64,000 nucleotides of DNA from Gemmatimonadota bacterium (GCA_026705925.1 JAPOZT010000011.1:124001-188000), one strand, 5' to 3'. Counted from the first letter of the stretch, positions 24,581 to 34,184 are shown. The notes: generated by a model from the letters alone, not told the origin. Program-made: numbers and translations.

Positions 24581-25165
24581 ATGAACCTACCCAACAAGCT
24601 GACCATATTCCGCATCATCCTGAGTCCCATCTTCATGGTCTTCTTCTTGGTAGATACATTGTATACACGGTATATCGCGCTGGTCATCTTCATGATCGCG
24701 TCGCTGACGGACCTGTATGACGGCTACCTGGCACGCAAGACCGGGGTGATCACCAGTTTCGGCAAGTTCATGGACCCCCTGGCGGACAAGATCCTCACGT
24801 CCACCGCGCTGATCTGCTTCGCGTCCCTCGGCTACATCTATACCTGGATGGTCCTGGTCATCATCGGAAGGGACTTCATCGTGACCGGCCTGCGGTGCAT
24901 CGCGGCCTACCGGGGCCTGCTCATCCTGCCGACCCAGGTGGCCAAGTGGAAGACCGCTTCGCAGATGGTGGTCATCGTGATCATCCTGCTTTATATCAAC
25001 GTCCAGACGACCATGATCGCCTTCGGCCAGTGGAACGGGGAGTTCGACAATATCGCATGGTGGGTCCTCAACGGCATGGTCTTCGTCTCCATGGTGCTCA
25101 CGGTCAGTTCCGGCCTGGACTACGTGGTCAAGAATCGGTCCATATTCACCAGTCTGCTGAGGTAG
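24581..25165 (+). CDS. pgsA: CDP-diacylglycerol-glycerol-3-phosphate 3-phosphatidyltransferase
   Basis: Inner-membrane enzyme that makes phosphatidylglycerophosphate. The 194-residue polytopic protein contains the CDP-alcohol phosphotransferase signature DG-x2-AR-x8-G-x3-D-x3-D as DGYLARKTGVITSFGKFMDPLAD (DGYLARK, G, D and D all present) near residues 47-68. Its N-terminus LPNKLTIFRI is typical of PgsA. It is followed two bases later by pgpA, the next step of the same pathway. Confidence 0.94.
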   Translation: MNLPNKLTIFRIILSPIFMVFFLVDTLYTRYIALVIFMIASLTDLYDGYLARKTGVITSFGKFMDPLADKILTSTALICFASLGYIYTWMVLVIIGRDFIVTGLRCIAAYRGLLILPTQVAKWKTASQMVVIVIILLYINVQTTMIAFGQWNGEFDNIAWWVLNGMVFVSMVLTVSSGLDYVVKNRSIFTSLLR

Positions 25166-25167
25166 GC

Positions 25168-25623
25168 ATGCGCGCCTTGATTACCTTGTTGTCGACCGGA
25201 TGTTACGTCGGCTACACGCCCCACGCGCCCGGCACGGCGGGCAGCATTCTGGGTCTGGGGCTGGTCTGGGCGCTGACCGGTCCGCTCGGGCTGAGCCTGT
25301 CCTATTACCTGCTGGTCACCGTACTCTTTTTCGTCCTCGGCGTCTGGGTATCAAGCCGGGCGGAATCCCTCTTCGGCCACGACGGGCCCAGGATCGTCAT
25401 CGACGAAATCGCCGGCGTCCTGATCGTCTTCGCCGGCATGCCCTTCGACCTTCTGACCGTGGTCGCGGGGTTCGTCCTGTTCCGCGTCCTGGATATCTGG
25501 AAACCCTTTCCCTGCGACCGGGTGCAGCGCCTTCCCGGCGGGTTGGGGGTCATGATGGACGATGTTGTTGCCGCGGTCTACGCCCATCTCCTGCTGCGAA
25601 TCATGATGGGGGTCTTGTCATGA
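25168..25623 (+). CDS. pgpA: phosphatidylglycerophosphatase A
   Basis: Dephosphorylates phosphatidylglycerophosphate to phosphatidylglycerol. The 151-residue membrane protein has the PgpA motifs APGTAGSILG, IVIDEIAGVLI and FRVLDIWKPFPCDRVQRLPGGLGVMMDD (IWKPFPCDR and GGLGVMMDD). The ATG is two bases after the pgsA stop, and the stop overlaps the cinA start by ATGA. Both steps of phosphatidylglycerol synthesis are thus adjacent. Confidence 0.93.
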   Translation: MRALITLLSTGCYVGYTPHAPGTAGSILGLGLVWALTGPLGLSLSYYLLVTVLFFVLGVWVSSRAESLFGHDGPRIVIDEIAGVLIVFAGMPFDLLTVVAGFVLFRVLDIWKPFPCDRVQRLPGGLGVMMDDVVAAVYAHLLLRIMMGVLS

Positions 25624-26906
25624 AGTCCGCCGCGATTATCACGATCGGCGACGAACTGCTCTACGGTTCCGTGGTCGACACCAACGCCGCCTATATCGGC
25701 CAGCGCCTGACGGAAACGGGCATCGAGCCGGTCTGCTCCATGACCGTGGGCGACGAGGGGCCGCGCATCGGGCAGGCGCTCGAAACCGTGTGCCGGCAGG
25801 CGGACGTAGTGCTCGTCACGGGCGGACTCGGGCCGACCCATGACGACGTGACCAAGACCGTCATCGCCGACGCGATCGGACAGGACCTGGTCTTTCATCC
25901 CGATATCATGGAAACCGTGGAGGGTATGTTCACCCGGCGGGGCATGGTCATGCCGGAATCGAACCGCATCCAGGCCTATATGCCCCGGCACGCCGAGGTG
26001 CTCGACAATCCCGTGGGCACGGCGCCCGGCTTCCTGGTACGCCACCACGACGCTGCCGTATTCGTCATGCCGGGCGTGCCCCGCGAGATGAAGAAGATGC
26101 TGAACGAACAGGTGCTGCCGCGGCTGAAGGACCAGGGCGCGGGGAGGGTCATCCTGCACCGGTGGATCCGCACCACGGGCATCGGCGAATCGAATCTCTC
26201 CCAGATCATCGGCGACGTCATCGATGCGGCGGAGGACGTCAAGATCGCCTCCCTGCCCCAGGAATCCGGGGTGAACCTGCGGCTCACGGCCGAGGGCCGC
26301 ACCGGGGAGGAAGCCCGGCGGCGTATCGAAGCCGTCGAAACCAGGATGGTCGCCCTGGCCGGTGAACATATCTACGGCGTGGACGACGATACCCTCGAAG
26401 AGGTGGTGGGACGCCTGCTCCGGCAGGCGGACGCGACCGTGGCCATCGCCGAATCCTGCACCGGCGGCCTCGTGGCCTCCCGCATGACCGACGTGCCGGG
26501 CAGTTCCGACTACCTGCTCGAAGGGGTCGTGTCCTACAGCAATGCCGCGAAAATGGCGCGCCTGGAGGTGCCGGTGAGCACGATCGATCGCCACGGCGCG
26601 GTCAGCGAGGAAACGGCGGCCGCCATGGCCCAGGGTGTCCGGCATACCAGCGGCGCCACCTACGGACTGTCCACTACCGGCGTCGCGGGGCCCGGCGGCG
26701 GGACGCCCGAGAAGCCGGTGGGACTGGTCTACCTGGGTCTCGCCTCGGTGAACGGCGTCGAGACGCGAAAACTCATGCTGGGACCGGACCGGCAGGTCAA
26801 CAAGACCCGGGCCGCGCTGGCCGCCCTGAACCTGCTGCGGCAGGCGCTTACCCGCGCGGCCGGCACGAACCGGGTCCCCGGGAACCGCAACCCGCAGGTC
26901 ACGTAG
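25620..26906 (+). CDS. cinA: CinA-family protein (competence/damage-inducible; NMN deamidase type)
   Basis: Two-domain CinA of 428 residues. The N-terminal molybdopterin-binding-like domain has AIITIGDELLYGSVVDTN and VLVTGGLGPTHDDVTK. The C-terminal PncC domain, which in characterised members hydrolyses nicotinamide mononucleotide, begins VAIAESCTGGLVASRMTDVPGSSDY with the catalytic Ser in ESCTGG, and has GVAGPGGGTPEKPVG. The 3' end, including the stop, is duplicated just downstream. Confidence 0.94.
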   Translation: MKSAAIITIGDELLYGSVVDTNAAYIGQRLTETGIEPVCSMTVGDEGPRIGQALETVCRQADVVLVTGGLGPTHDDVTKTVIADAIGQDLVFHPDIMETVEGMFTRRGMVMPESNRIQAYMPRHAEVLDNPVGTAPGFLVRHHDAAVFVMPGVPREMKKMLNEQVLPRLKDQGAGRVILHRWIRTTGIGESNLSQIIGDVIDAAEDVKIASLPQESGVNLRLTAEGRTGEEARRRIEAVETRMVALAGEHIYGVDDDTLEEVVGRLLRQADATVAIAESCTGGLVASRMTDVPGSSDYLLEGVVSYSNAAKMARLEVPVSTIDRHGAVSEETAAAMAQGVRHTSGATYGLSTTGVAGPGGGTPEKPVGLVYLGLASVNGVETRKLMLGPDRQVNKTRAALAALNLLRQALTRAAGTNRVPGNRNPQVT

Positions 26907-26927
26907 ACAACCCGCAGGCCATGTAGA
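26889..26927 (+). repeat. 19-bp tandem duplication across the cinA stop
   Basis: Copies at 26889-26907 and 26909-26927 (two mismatches, period 20). The first holds the final codons and TAG of cinA; the second retains a TAG. Confidence 0.9.
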
Positions 26928-26937
26928 AAGGTATTCG

Positions 26938-27492
26938 ATGCGTACGTTCATCGCCGTGGAAGTACCGGATTCCGCCAAGGACCGGATCGCACAACTGATC
27001 AATCACCTTAAGTCGACGGGGACCGACATCAAGTGGGTCGAACCGGACAACATCCACGTCACGCTGAAGTTCCTCGGCAACATCGAGACGGACCAGCCGG
27101 TGGTCATTCGCGATGGGCTGGGCGCGGCGCTCGATTCGACGGGTTCTTTCGACCTGAAGCTGGGACGCATCGGCGCCTTCCCGGATATGAACCGCCCGCG
27201 CGTCTTCTGGGTTTCGATCGTAGAAGGACGGGACGAACTGGTCGCCATGCAGCAGCGCATCGAAGCCGAACTGCACGCCCGCGGCTTCGTTCGCGAGGAA
27301 AGGCCCTTTTCGCCGCACCTGACCATCGGTCGGGTACGGTCGCCGCGAGGCCTGACCAAGCTGACGGATCTGATCGGGGACATGGCCTTCGAGACCGAAC
27401 CGTTTACGGTGAAACGGGCGGCCGTGGTAAAGAGCGACCTGAAACCGGACGGACCCTTGTACACGGTCATCGACCATGTCGAACTGGGATGA
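26938..27492 (+). CDS. thpR: RNA 2',3'-cyclic phosphodiesterase (2H family)
   Basis: The 184-residue 2H phosphoesterase has two H-x-T-x motifs, HVTLKFLGNI (about residue 40) and HLTIGRVRSPRG (about 123), which form the symmetrical active site that opens 2',3'-cyclic phosphates. The N-terminus MRTFIAVEVPDSAKD is typical. It sits between cinA and recX where many bacteria have thpR followed by recA. Confidence 0.92.
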   Translation: MRTFIAVEVPDSAKDRIAQLINHLKSTGTDIKWVEPDNIHVTLKFLGNIETDQPVVIRDGLGAALDSTGSFDLKLGRIGAFPDMNRPRVFWVSIVEGRDELVAMQQRIEAELHARGFVREERPFSPHLTIGRVRSPRGLTKLTDLIGDMAFETEPFTVKRAAVVKSDLKPDGPLYTVIDHVELG

Positions 27493-27508
27493 CCGACTGG
27501 AATGACCA
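27483..27508 (+). repeat. 13-bp tandem duplication across the thpR stop and recX start
   Basis: actgggatgaccg and actggaatgacca are adjacent (two mismatches). The first contains the thpR TGA; the second contains the recX ATG, so the recX start may have arisen from the duplicated thpR end. Confidence 0.85.
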
Positions 27509-28158
27509 TGCCGACCATAACGGAAATCACGCCGCGGGGGAGCGGAGGGCGACGGGAACGCAAGGTCACGATCGACGGCGAGCGCACCCTGACGATTACG
27601 GAAGAGACCTTCCTCCGGTTCGGACTTTTCGACGGCCAGGCGATGGACCCGGACCGGCTGCAGGAAATGGAATTGGCCGACGGCGTCTCCCGGGCCATGA
27701 CCGAAGCCCACCGGCTCATTGACTACCGCATGCGGACCCGCCGCGAGCTGGCGGTGAAACTCAAGGCCAAAGGGCGGCCGAACGAGGTGATCGACCAGGT
27801 GCTTGACCGGCTTGAGCACGCGGGACTGATCGACGACGGGCGCTTCGCCCGGCTGTGGATCGAGGAACGGCTTCGGAGAAAGCCGGCCGGCCTTTCCCTG
27901 CTGCGCCGCGAGCTGCGTCAGAAGGGGATTGACGCCGAAATCGTCGATACCGCTCTCGAGGAAAGTGCATCCCGCGACGAGGAAACCGAACGGGCCTACG
28001 AAGCGCTACGCCGCCAGTCCTATCGATATGCCCGGCTCGACCGCGATGCGGCACACCGCCGCATGGTCGCCTTCCTGGGCAGGCGCGGGTTCGGGCAGGC
28101 CGTCATCTACCAGGTCGTCCATCGCGTGCTGGACGAGATAGAGGAGTCCCGAAATTGA
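27502..28158 (+). CDS. recX: RecX-family regulator of RecA
   Basis: RecX proteins bind RecA filaments and modulate recombination. The 218-residue protein has an N-terminal extension with a beta-hairpin-like segment, then the helical RecX repeats: IDYRMRTRRELAVKLKAKG (RMRTRRELAVKLKAKG), GLIDDGRFARLWIEERL and LSLLRRELRQKGID. A second start at 27508 is possible. No recA lies beside it. The stop overlaps the alaS TTG start (TTGA). Confidence 0.9.
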   Translation: MTMPTITEITPRGSGGRRERKVTIDGERTLTITEETFLRFGLFDGQAMDPDRLQEMELADGVSRAMTEAHRLIDYRMRTRRELAVKLKAKGRPNEVIDQVLDRLEHAGLIDDGRFARLWIEERLRRKPAGLSLLRRELRQKGIDAEIVDTALEESASRDEETERAYEALRRQSYRYARLDRDAAHRRMVAFLGRRGFGQAVIYQVVHRVLDEIEESRN

Positions 28159-30791
28159 CCGGAGCCGAACTGCGAAAGTCCTTTATCGAGTTTTTTGCCG
28201 ACCGTGGCCACTCGATCGTGCCGAGCGCCAGCGTGGTGCCCTGGGACGATCCCACGTTGCTCTTCACCAACGCGGGAATGAACCAGTTCAAGGACGTTTT
28301 CCTTGGGAAGAGCACACGCGAATACGTGCGCGCGGTGGATTTCCAGAAGTGCATACGGGCCGGCGGAAAGCACAACGACCTCGAAGACGTGGGCCGATCG
28401 CCCATTCACCAGACCTTCTTCGAAATGCTGGGGAACTGGTCCTTCGGCGACTACTACAAGGAAGAAGCCATAACCTGGGCGTGGGAACTGCTCACGGAGA
28501 GGCTGAAACTCCCCGCCGAACGACTGTGGGTTACCGTGTTCCGCGAGGATGACGAGGCCGAGCTGCTCTGGCAGCGCCACACCGGCGTGCCCGCCGACCG
28601 CATACTCCGTTTTGACGAGAAGGACAACTTCTGGGAAATGGGCGAGACCGGGCCCTGCGGTCCCAACTCGGAAATCCACTACGACCTGGGTCCGGAGCGG
28701 ATAGGTCGGAATGAAGATCCCGGCCATGTCGGCGGGGCCAACGGAGACCAGGCACTTGAAGACCCTGCACGCTTGGTGGAAATCTGGAACCTGGTCTTCA
28801 TCCAGTACGACCGGGGCGCCGACGGCGCGTTGACGCCCCTGCCGTCCCGTCACGTGGACACGGGCATGGGCTTCGAACGCATGCTCACCATCCTGCAGGG
28901 CGTGGATTCGAATTACGAGACCGACGTGTTCCGCCCGCTGATGGACCACATCGGCGAACTGTCGCAACATGCCTACGCGGAAGGGAATACGGATGTGGCC
29001 TATCGCGTGGTCGCCGATCATATCCGGGCTCTGGCCTTCGCCATAACCGACGGCGCCCTGCCTTCCAACGAAGGGCGGGGTTACGTCCTCAGGCGCATCC
29101 TCCGGCGCGCCGCGCGGTTCGGCCGCAATCTCGGACTGTCCGATCCCTTCCTCTACCGGCTCGTGCCGACGCTCATCGAAGAGATGGGCGCGGCCTACCC
29201 GGAACTCCCCGCCACGCAGGATAAGGTGGAGCAGGTAGTCAAGTCCGAAGAAGAAAGCTTTGGACGCACGCTCGACCACGGGATCGAACTCTTCGAGGAC
29301 ATCGTCGAACAGGCGGGCGCCGAAGGACGAAATGAAATCCGGGGCGAAGAGGCCTTCAAACTGTACGATACCTACGGCTTCCCCGTGGACCTGACCCAGC
29401 TGATGGCCGAAGAGAAGGACATGACCGTGGACATGGCCGGCTTCGAGGCGGAGATGGGTCAGCAGCGTGAAAGGTCCACCAAAGCGAGGGTTACGGCGGG
29501 CATGCCATCAGTCACGGCTGATTTAAAGGTTGAAAACCCTACTCGTTTCCTCGGATACGATACGCTCGCCGTCGAAGATGCCGACGTCGTAACGGCGGAG
29601 GGAGGTTCCGTCGTCCTCACCAAAACCCCCTTCTACGCCGAATCGGGCGGGCAGGTGGGCGACACCGGCTGGCTGGAGACGGAATCAGGCGACCGGATCG
29701 CCGTGCTGGACACCACGCGGGACGGCGTGGCGATCATCCACCATTGCGACCCGGAAAGCGCCTCCGATCTCAAGCCCGGCATGACCGTCACCGTGCGGGT
29801 AGACGGGGCGCGCAGGCAGTCCATCATGCGGAACCATACGGCGACCCACCTCCTGCACGCCGTGCTCCGGGAGACCCTGGGCGCCCACGTGGAGCAGCGG
29901 GGCTCCGTGGTCGCGCCCGACCGCCTGCGTTTCGATTTCTCGCATTTCAGCGCCGTGACGCCCGAAGAGCTGAACGCGATCGAACGCCGGGTCAACGAGC
30001 TCGTCTGGGAGAACATCGGCGTCGAACCCTTCGAGACCGACCTGGAAGACGCGAAGCGCCAGGGCGCCATGGCGCTTTTTACGGAGAAGTACGAGGACCG
30101 GGTGCGCGTAGTGCGCATCGGTGAGATGAGCCTGGAACTGTGCGGCGGCACCCACCTCGGCGCCACCGGCGAGATCGGGCTGTTCCGGCTGGTCCGGGAA
30201 TCGGGCATCGCCGCCGGTGTGCGGCGGGTGGAAGCCCTGACCGGTGCCGGCGCATACGAAGCCGTCAAGCGGGACGAAGGACTCGTCGCAGGTACCGCGG
30301 AGGCCCTCAAGAGCGAACCGGAGGACCTGGTGAAAAGGGCAGGAGACCTGACCGCGCGGGTCCGCGAGCTGGAACGGCACATCCGGGAACTGAGCACGGA
30401 TTCTGCAAGGAACTGGATCGACGACATGATCGGTGGCGCCGTGGACGCGGACGGCGTCGCCGTGGCCGCGGGCCGGGTGGACTGCCCGGACATAGACACC
30501 CTCCGCGCCATGGGAGACACGCTGCGCGAGCGCCTTTCCGGCGCAGCGGTCGGCGTGCTGTTCGCCAGCTTCGAGGAACGCCCCGTCTGCATCGTCGTGG
30601 TGACCGACGGCGCCATTTCCGGACGCGGCCTACACGCGGGCAAGCTCGCGCGGGACGTGGCCGCCTTCATCGGGGGCGGCGGTGGCGGCAAGGCACACAT
30701 GGCGCAGGCCGGCGGAAAGGACGCGTCCCGGATCGACGAGGCCGTCGAACAGGCGCCGGGGGTCGTTGAGCAACATCTGCGGGACGCCTGA
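28155..30791 (+). CDS. alaS: alanyl-tRNA synthetase
   Basis: Charges tRNA-Ala and edits mischarged Ser/Gly. The 878-residue protein has the class II catalytic core from FIEFFADRGHSIVPSASVVP (FFADRGHSIVPS) through TFFEMLGNWSFGDYYK, then the editing domain with HTATHLLHAVLRETLG and CGGTHLGATGEIG, and the C-terminal DHHA1-like domain ending GGGGKAHMAQAGGKDA. TTG start at 28155 is set by overlap with the recX stop. A tRNA-Ala(CGC) is elsewhere in the window (20704). Confidence 0.96.
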   Translation: MTGAELRKSFIEFFADRGHSIVPSASVVPWDDPTLLFTNAGMNQFKDVFLGKSTREYVRAVDFQKCIRAGGKHNDLEDVGRSPIHQTFFEMLGNWSFGDYYKEEAITWAWELLTERLKLPAERLWVTVFREDDEAELLWQRHTGVPADRILRFDEKDNFWEMGETGPCGPNSEIHYDLGPERIGRNEDPGHVGGANGDQALEDPARLVEIWNLVFIQYDRGADGALTPLPSRHVDTGMGFERMLTILQGVDSNYETDVFRPLMDHIGELSQHAYAEGNTDVAYRVVADHIRALAFAITDGALPSNEGRGYVLRRILRRAARFGRNLGLSDPFLYRLVPTLIEEMGAAYPELPATQDKVEQVVKSEEESFGRTLDHGIELFEDIVEQAGAEGRNEIRGEEAFKLYDTYGFPVDLTQLMAEEKDMTVDMAGFEAEMGQQRERSTKARVTAGMPSVTADLKVENPTRFLGYDTLAVEDADVVTAEGGSVVLTKTPFYAESGGQVGDTGWLETESGDRIAVLDTTRDGVAIIHHCDPESASDLKPGMTVTVRVDGARRQSIMRNHTATHLLHAVLRETLGAHVEQRGSVVAPDRLRFDFSHFSAVTPEELNAIERRVNELVWENIGVEPFETDLEDAKRQGAMALFTEKYEDRVRVVRIGEMSLELCGGTHLGATGEIGLFRLVRESGIAAGVRRVEALTGAGAYEAVKRDEGLVAGTAEALKSEPEDLVKRAGDLTARVRELERHIRELSTDSARNWIDDMIGGAVDADGVAVAAGRVDCPDIDTLRAMGDTLRERLSGAAVGVLFASFEERPVCIVVVTDGAISGRGLHAGKLARDVAAFIGGGGGGKAHMAQAGGKDASRIDEAVEQAPGVVEQHLRDA

Positions 30792-30811
30792 CCGGCGGGT
30801 GACAGGAGCAA

Positions 30812-31741
30812 ATGCGCATCCTCATAACCGGGGCCCGGGGACAATTGGGTACGGACCTGCAACGTTCGCTGGCGGAACACAAGCTGGCGGATCACGAACT
30901 GATTCCGTGCACGCACGGTGAACTCGATGTCACCGAGAAACACCGCGTTTACGCTCTGCTGAAGGACCACCGGCCCGATGCGGTGATCAATACCGCGGCG
31001 TACCACCGGGTCGACGAGTGCGAGTCCCAACCCGACAAGACCTTCGCCGTCAATGCCTTCGGCCCCTGGCACCTGGCCATGGCCTGCCGCATGTACGGGG
31101 CGAAACTGGTGCACGTCAGCACGAATTTCGTCTTCGACGGCACAGCGGACCGGCCTTACCGGGAGGATGACCTGCCCCTGCCCCTGAACGTCTACGGCAC
31201 TGCCAAGCTTTCCGGCGAACACCTGGTGCGTTCGACCTGGGACCGCCATTTCATCATCCGCACCACCGGCCTGTTCGGCCACTCCGGCGGGGGCGGGAAA
31301 GGATACAATTTCGTCGAGGCCATGATCCGGGCGGGCACGGAAAGGCGGGAAGTGGTCGTGGTGAGCGACCAGGTGATGTCGCCCACGGGGACGGCCGACC
31401 TGGCCCGCGCGCTGGCGGAACTGGTGGCCACCGACGCCTTCGGGACGTACCATGTGACCAATGGCGGCGCGTGTTCCTACTATGACTTTGCACGGACCAT
31501 CTTTCAGAAGACGGGCATCGATGCGGCCTTGAAGCCCACGACCACCGAAGCATACGGCGCTCCCGCCGCCCGGCCCCTGTACACGGTGCTTGACAACGGC
31601 CGGATCCGGTCCCTCGGCATCGAGGAGATGCCCTCCTGGGAGGAAGCCCTGGACGGTTACCTGGCGCGGCGGACAGCCCGCGGCGACGCGCGGGGGGCGC
31701 ACCCGGACGCCACCAAAGAAACAACCGGCGGGAATCCATGA
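30812..31741 (+). CDS. rfbD: dTDP-4-dehydrorhamnose reductase-like SDR protein
   Basis: The 309-residue extended SDR has the NAD(P) fold ITGARGQLGTDL, VINTAAYHRVDECE, a catalytic STNFVFDG with YGTAKLSGE (YxxxK), and the RmlD substrate-binding C-terminus. It would reduce a 4-keto dTDP-sugar for cell-surface polysaccharide. RfbA/B/C partners are not in the window. ATGA overlap with hddA places it in a surface-sugar operon with hddA and gmhA. Confidence 0.88.
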   Translation: MRILITGARGQLGTDLQRSLAEHKLADHELIPCTHGELDVTEKHRVYALLKDHRPDAVINTAAYHRVDECESQPDKTFAVNAFGPWHLAMACRMYGAKLVHVSTNFVFDGTADRPYREDDLPLPLNVYGTAKLSGEHLVRSTWDRHFIIRTTGLFGHSGGGGKGYNFVEAMIRAGTERREVVVVSDQVMSPTGTADLARALAELVATDAFGTYHVTNGGACSYYDFARTIFQKTGIDAALKPTTTEAYGAPAARPLYTVLDNGRIRSLGIEEMPSWEEALDGYLARRTARGDARGAHPDATKETTGGNP

Positions 31742-32724
31742 TCATTACCCAGACGCCGCTGCGCATCAGCTTCGCCGGCGGACTCACGGATTTCGCCGAT
31801 TTCTACGAACGGGAGGACGGCCTGGTCGTCAGCGCGGCCATCGACAAGTACATCTTCGTCATCATCAACGAACGGTTCGACGACCGCATCTACATCAACT
31901 ACTCGAAGCGGGAGGCCGTGGATCATCCCGACGAGATCGAGCACGACCTGATCCGGGAAGCGCTGCGGCTCACCGGCGTGACCCGGGGCGTGGAGATCAC
32001 GACGCTGACGGACATCCCTTCCGAGGGATCGGGTCTGGGGTCCTCGAGCAGCATCACGGTCGGCCTGCTGAATGCCCTGTATACCTATTGCGGCAACCCG
32101 CAGCCTACCGAGAAACTGGCGCGGGACGCCTGCGAGATCGAGATCGAACGGTGCGCCCAGCCCATCGGGAAGCAGGACCAGTACATCGCGGCCTACGGCG
32201 GACTGTGCGGGTTCACGTTCCGGCCCGGCGGCGTGGAGGTGGAACGCCTCGGTCTCGCCGACGGTCACGCGGAACGGTTGAGCGAAAGCCTGATGCTGTT
32301 CTACACCAACAAGACCCGCAAGGCGGAGACCATCTTGCGCGAGCAGAAAGCGAACATGACCGGCAAGTTCGCCCTGGTGAAAGAGATCAAGGCCGTGGCG
32401 CAGAGCGCGCGGTCAGCTCTCGCAGCAGGGGAAATCGACTGCATGGGCGAACTGCTGGACCGGGGCTGGAACTGGAAGTACAAGATGTCAGGACTCGTGA
32501 GCAACGACGAGATCGACACCATGTACCGGAAGGCCAGGGACGCTGGCGCCACGGGCGGCAAGGTGTGCGGCGCGGGCGGCGGCGGCTTCCTGCTCCTGTG
32601 CTGCCCGGAGTCTTCCAGGTCCCGGGTGCGCGACGCGCTGTCCGACTACCGGGAACTGCCCTTCAACCTGGAGCGGGACGGCACCAAGGTGATCTTCAAC
32701 ATGCGAAGGCAGGTATTGAAATGA
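31738..32724 (+). CDS. hddA: D-glycero-D-manno-heptose-7-phosphate 1-kinase-like GHMP kinase
   Basis: The 328-residue GHMP kinase opens with TPLRISFAGGLTDFADFY, a signature of HddA and related C1 sugar kinases, then has IPSEGSGLGSSSSITVGLL as ATP loop and GGKVCGAGGGGFLLLCC near the C-terminus. HddA makes heptose-1,7-bisphosphate in GDP-heptose synthesis. The phosphoheptose isomerase gene overlaps its end, which supports the heptose assignment. HddC and GmhB are not in the window. Confidence 0.9.
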   Translation: MIITQTPLRISFAGGLTDFADFYEREDGLVVSAAIDKYIFVIINERFDDRIYINYSKREAVDHPDEIEHDLIREALRLTGVTRGVEITTLTDIPSEGSGLGSSSSITVGLLNALYTYCGNPQPTEKLARDACEIEIERCAQPIGKQDQYIAAYGGLCGFTFRPGGVEVERLGLADGHAERLSESLMLFYTNKTRKAETILREQKANMTGKFALVKEIKAVAQSARSALAAGEIDCMGELLDRGWNWKYKMSGLVSNDEIDTMYRKARDAGATGGKVCGAGGGGFLLLCCPESSRSRVRDALSDYRELPFNLERDGTKVIFNMRRQVLK

Positions 32725-33287
32725 TCCGCGAATACCTCGACTGGACGAAGGAGGTCCTCGGCCGGATCGAACCCGGCGAGGTGCAGGCGCTCATCGACCT
32801 CCTGATGGACGCGCGGAAGAACGGGCGCGGGATCTTCGTCATCGGCAACGGCGGCAGCGCGGCCACGGCTTCCCACTTCGCCGTGGACCTGGGCAAGGGC
32901 ACGCTCCGCGGCACGGAGGACGAGCCACGCTTCCGGGTCAACAGCCTCACCGACAACCTGCCCTACGTCACGGCCTGGGCCAACGACTTCGACTACGACC
33001 AGGTCTTCGAGCAGCAGCTGCGCAATCTGGGCGCGCCCGGCGACGTGGTCATCGGCATCAGCGCTTCGGGAAACAGCCCCAACGTGGTCCGCGCCATGGA
33101 GTTCGCCCGTTCCGCCGGGATGGTAACGGTCGCGGTGACGGGATTCTCCGGCGGCGCGCTGAAGGAAGCCGCGGCGCATTCGGTCCACGTCCCCGTGGAC
33201 GACTACGGCATGGCAGAAAACATGCACATGATCATCGTCCACATCATCATCACGCAGACCACATTCCGCATAGCGAACGGCGAATGA
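32721..33287 (+). CDS. gmhA: sedoheptulose-7-phosphate isomerase-like SIS protein
   Basis: The 188-residue SIS-domain protein converts sedoheptulose-7-phosphate to heptose-7-phosphate, the first step of heptose synthesis. Motifs are GIFVIGNGGSAATASHFAVDLGKG (GNGGSAATASHFA), VIGISASGNSPNVVRA, and the terminal AENMHMIIVHII. It overlaps hddA before it and ispE after it by ATGA, so all three are probably coupled. Confidence 0.9.
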   Translation: MIREYLDWTKEVLGRIEPGEVQALIDLLMDARKNGRGIFVIGNGGSAATASHFAVDLGKGTLRGTEDEPRFRVNSLTDNLPYVTAWANDFDYDQVFEQQLRNLGAPGDVVIGISASGNSPNVVRAMEFARSAGMVTVAVTGFSGGALKEAAAHSVHVPVDDYGMAENMHMIIVHIIITQTTFRIANGE

Positions 33288-34159
33288 CCCTTCGTTCCTT
33301 TGCCAAGATCAATCTCGCCATTCACCTGCTCGGCAAGCGGGCCGACGGCTACCACGAGATCGTCACGCTGATGGAGACCGTGGACCTGGCCGATGAAGTG
33401 GAAGTGTCCGCACGGGAGCAGGGAACGGCCATAACCTGCTCCGACCCGGCCGTGCCCACGGACGGGCGCAACCTGGTCCACAGGGCGGCCGGACTCGTGC
33501 GGGAGCGCTGCGGACTCGGCGACCGGGGCGTGCGCATCCACATCGAGAAGCGCATCCCCGTGGCCGCGGGACTCGCCGGCGGGAGCGGCAACGCGGCCAT
33601 GACGCTGCACGGGCTCAACGCGCTCTGGTCGCTGGGGTTGGGGGAAGCAGACCTGGCGGACCTCGCCGCGGAGCTGGGATCGGACGTGCCGTTCTGCCTC
33701 CATGGCGGCGTGGCGGTGGCTTCAGGACGGGGGGAGAAGGTCGCCTGGCTGGATGCGCCCGGATCGCGACACTACGTCCTGGTCTGCCCGCCCCTCGAAG
33801 TCGCGAGCGGATGGGCCTACAGCCAGTGGAAAATGGAATTGACAAAAGACGCGTCCTGTATTAACTTAATCTCTTCTGTCATGCAGGCCGGGGATGCCGA
33901 TAGACTGGCTTCCTGTCTGCATAACGACCTGGAACCGGCGGTCCGGGCGGCCCACCCCGAAATCGATGGGGCGAGGGGCCTGCTTGCGGACGCCGGACTG
34001 AAGGGTATGCTGATGTCCGGCAGCGGCCCGACGGTCTTCGGCCTTGTGCCAGGCCGGGCGGAGGCGGAGCGGATAGCACATGACCTGCGGGGACGGGTCG
34101 AACCGTCCTGGCGGGTCTTCGCGGTCTCCTCGTCATCCCGGCGGGATGTCGCGGTTTAA
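33284..34159 (+). CDS. ispE: 4-diphosphocytidyl-2-C-methyl-D-erythritol kinase
   Basis: MEP-pathway isoprenoid kinase of the GHMP family. The 291-residue protein has FAKINLAIHLLGKRADGYHEI at the N-terminus (KINLAIHLLGKRADGYHE), IPVAAGLAGGSGNAAMTL as ATP loop, and LMSGSGPTVFGL near the C-terminus. It links surface-sugar genes to prs, rplY and pth; the ispE-prs-rplY-pth order is common in bacteria. Confidence 0.94.
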   Translation: MTLRSFAKINLAIHLLGKRADGYHEIVTLMETVDLADEVEVSAREQGTAITCSDPAVPTDGRNLVHRAAGLVRERCGLGDRGVRIHIEKRIPVAAGLAGGSGNAAMTLHGLNALWSLGLGEADLADLAAELGSDVPFCLHGGVAVASGRGEKVAWLDAPGSRHYVLVCPPLEVASGWAYSQWKMELTKDASCINLISSVMQAGDADRLASCLHNDLEPAVRAAHPEIDGARGLLADAGLKGMLMSGSGPTVFGLVPGRAEAERIAHDLRGRVEPSWRVFAVSSSSRRDVAV

Positions 34160-34184
34160 TCGAGGTACCGGAGGAGGGCGGCAC

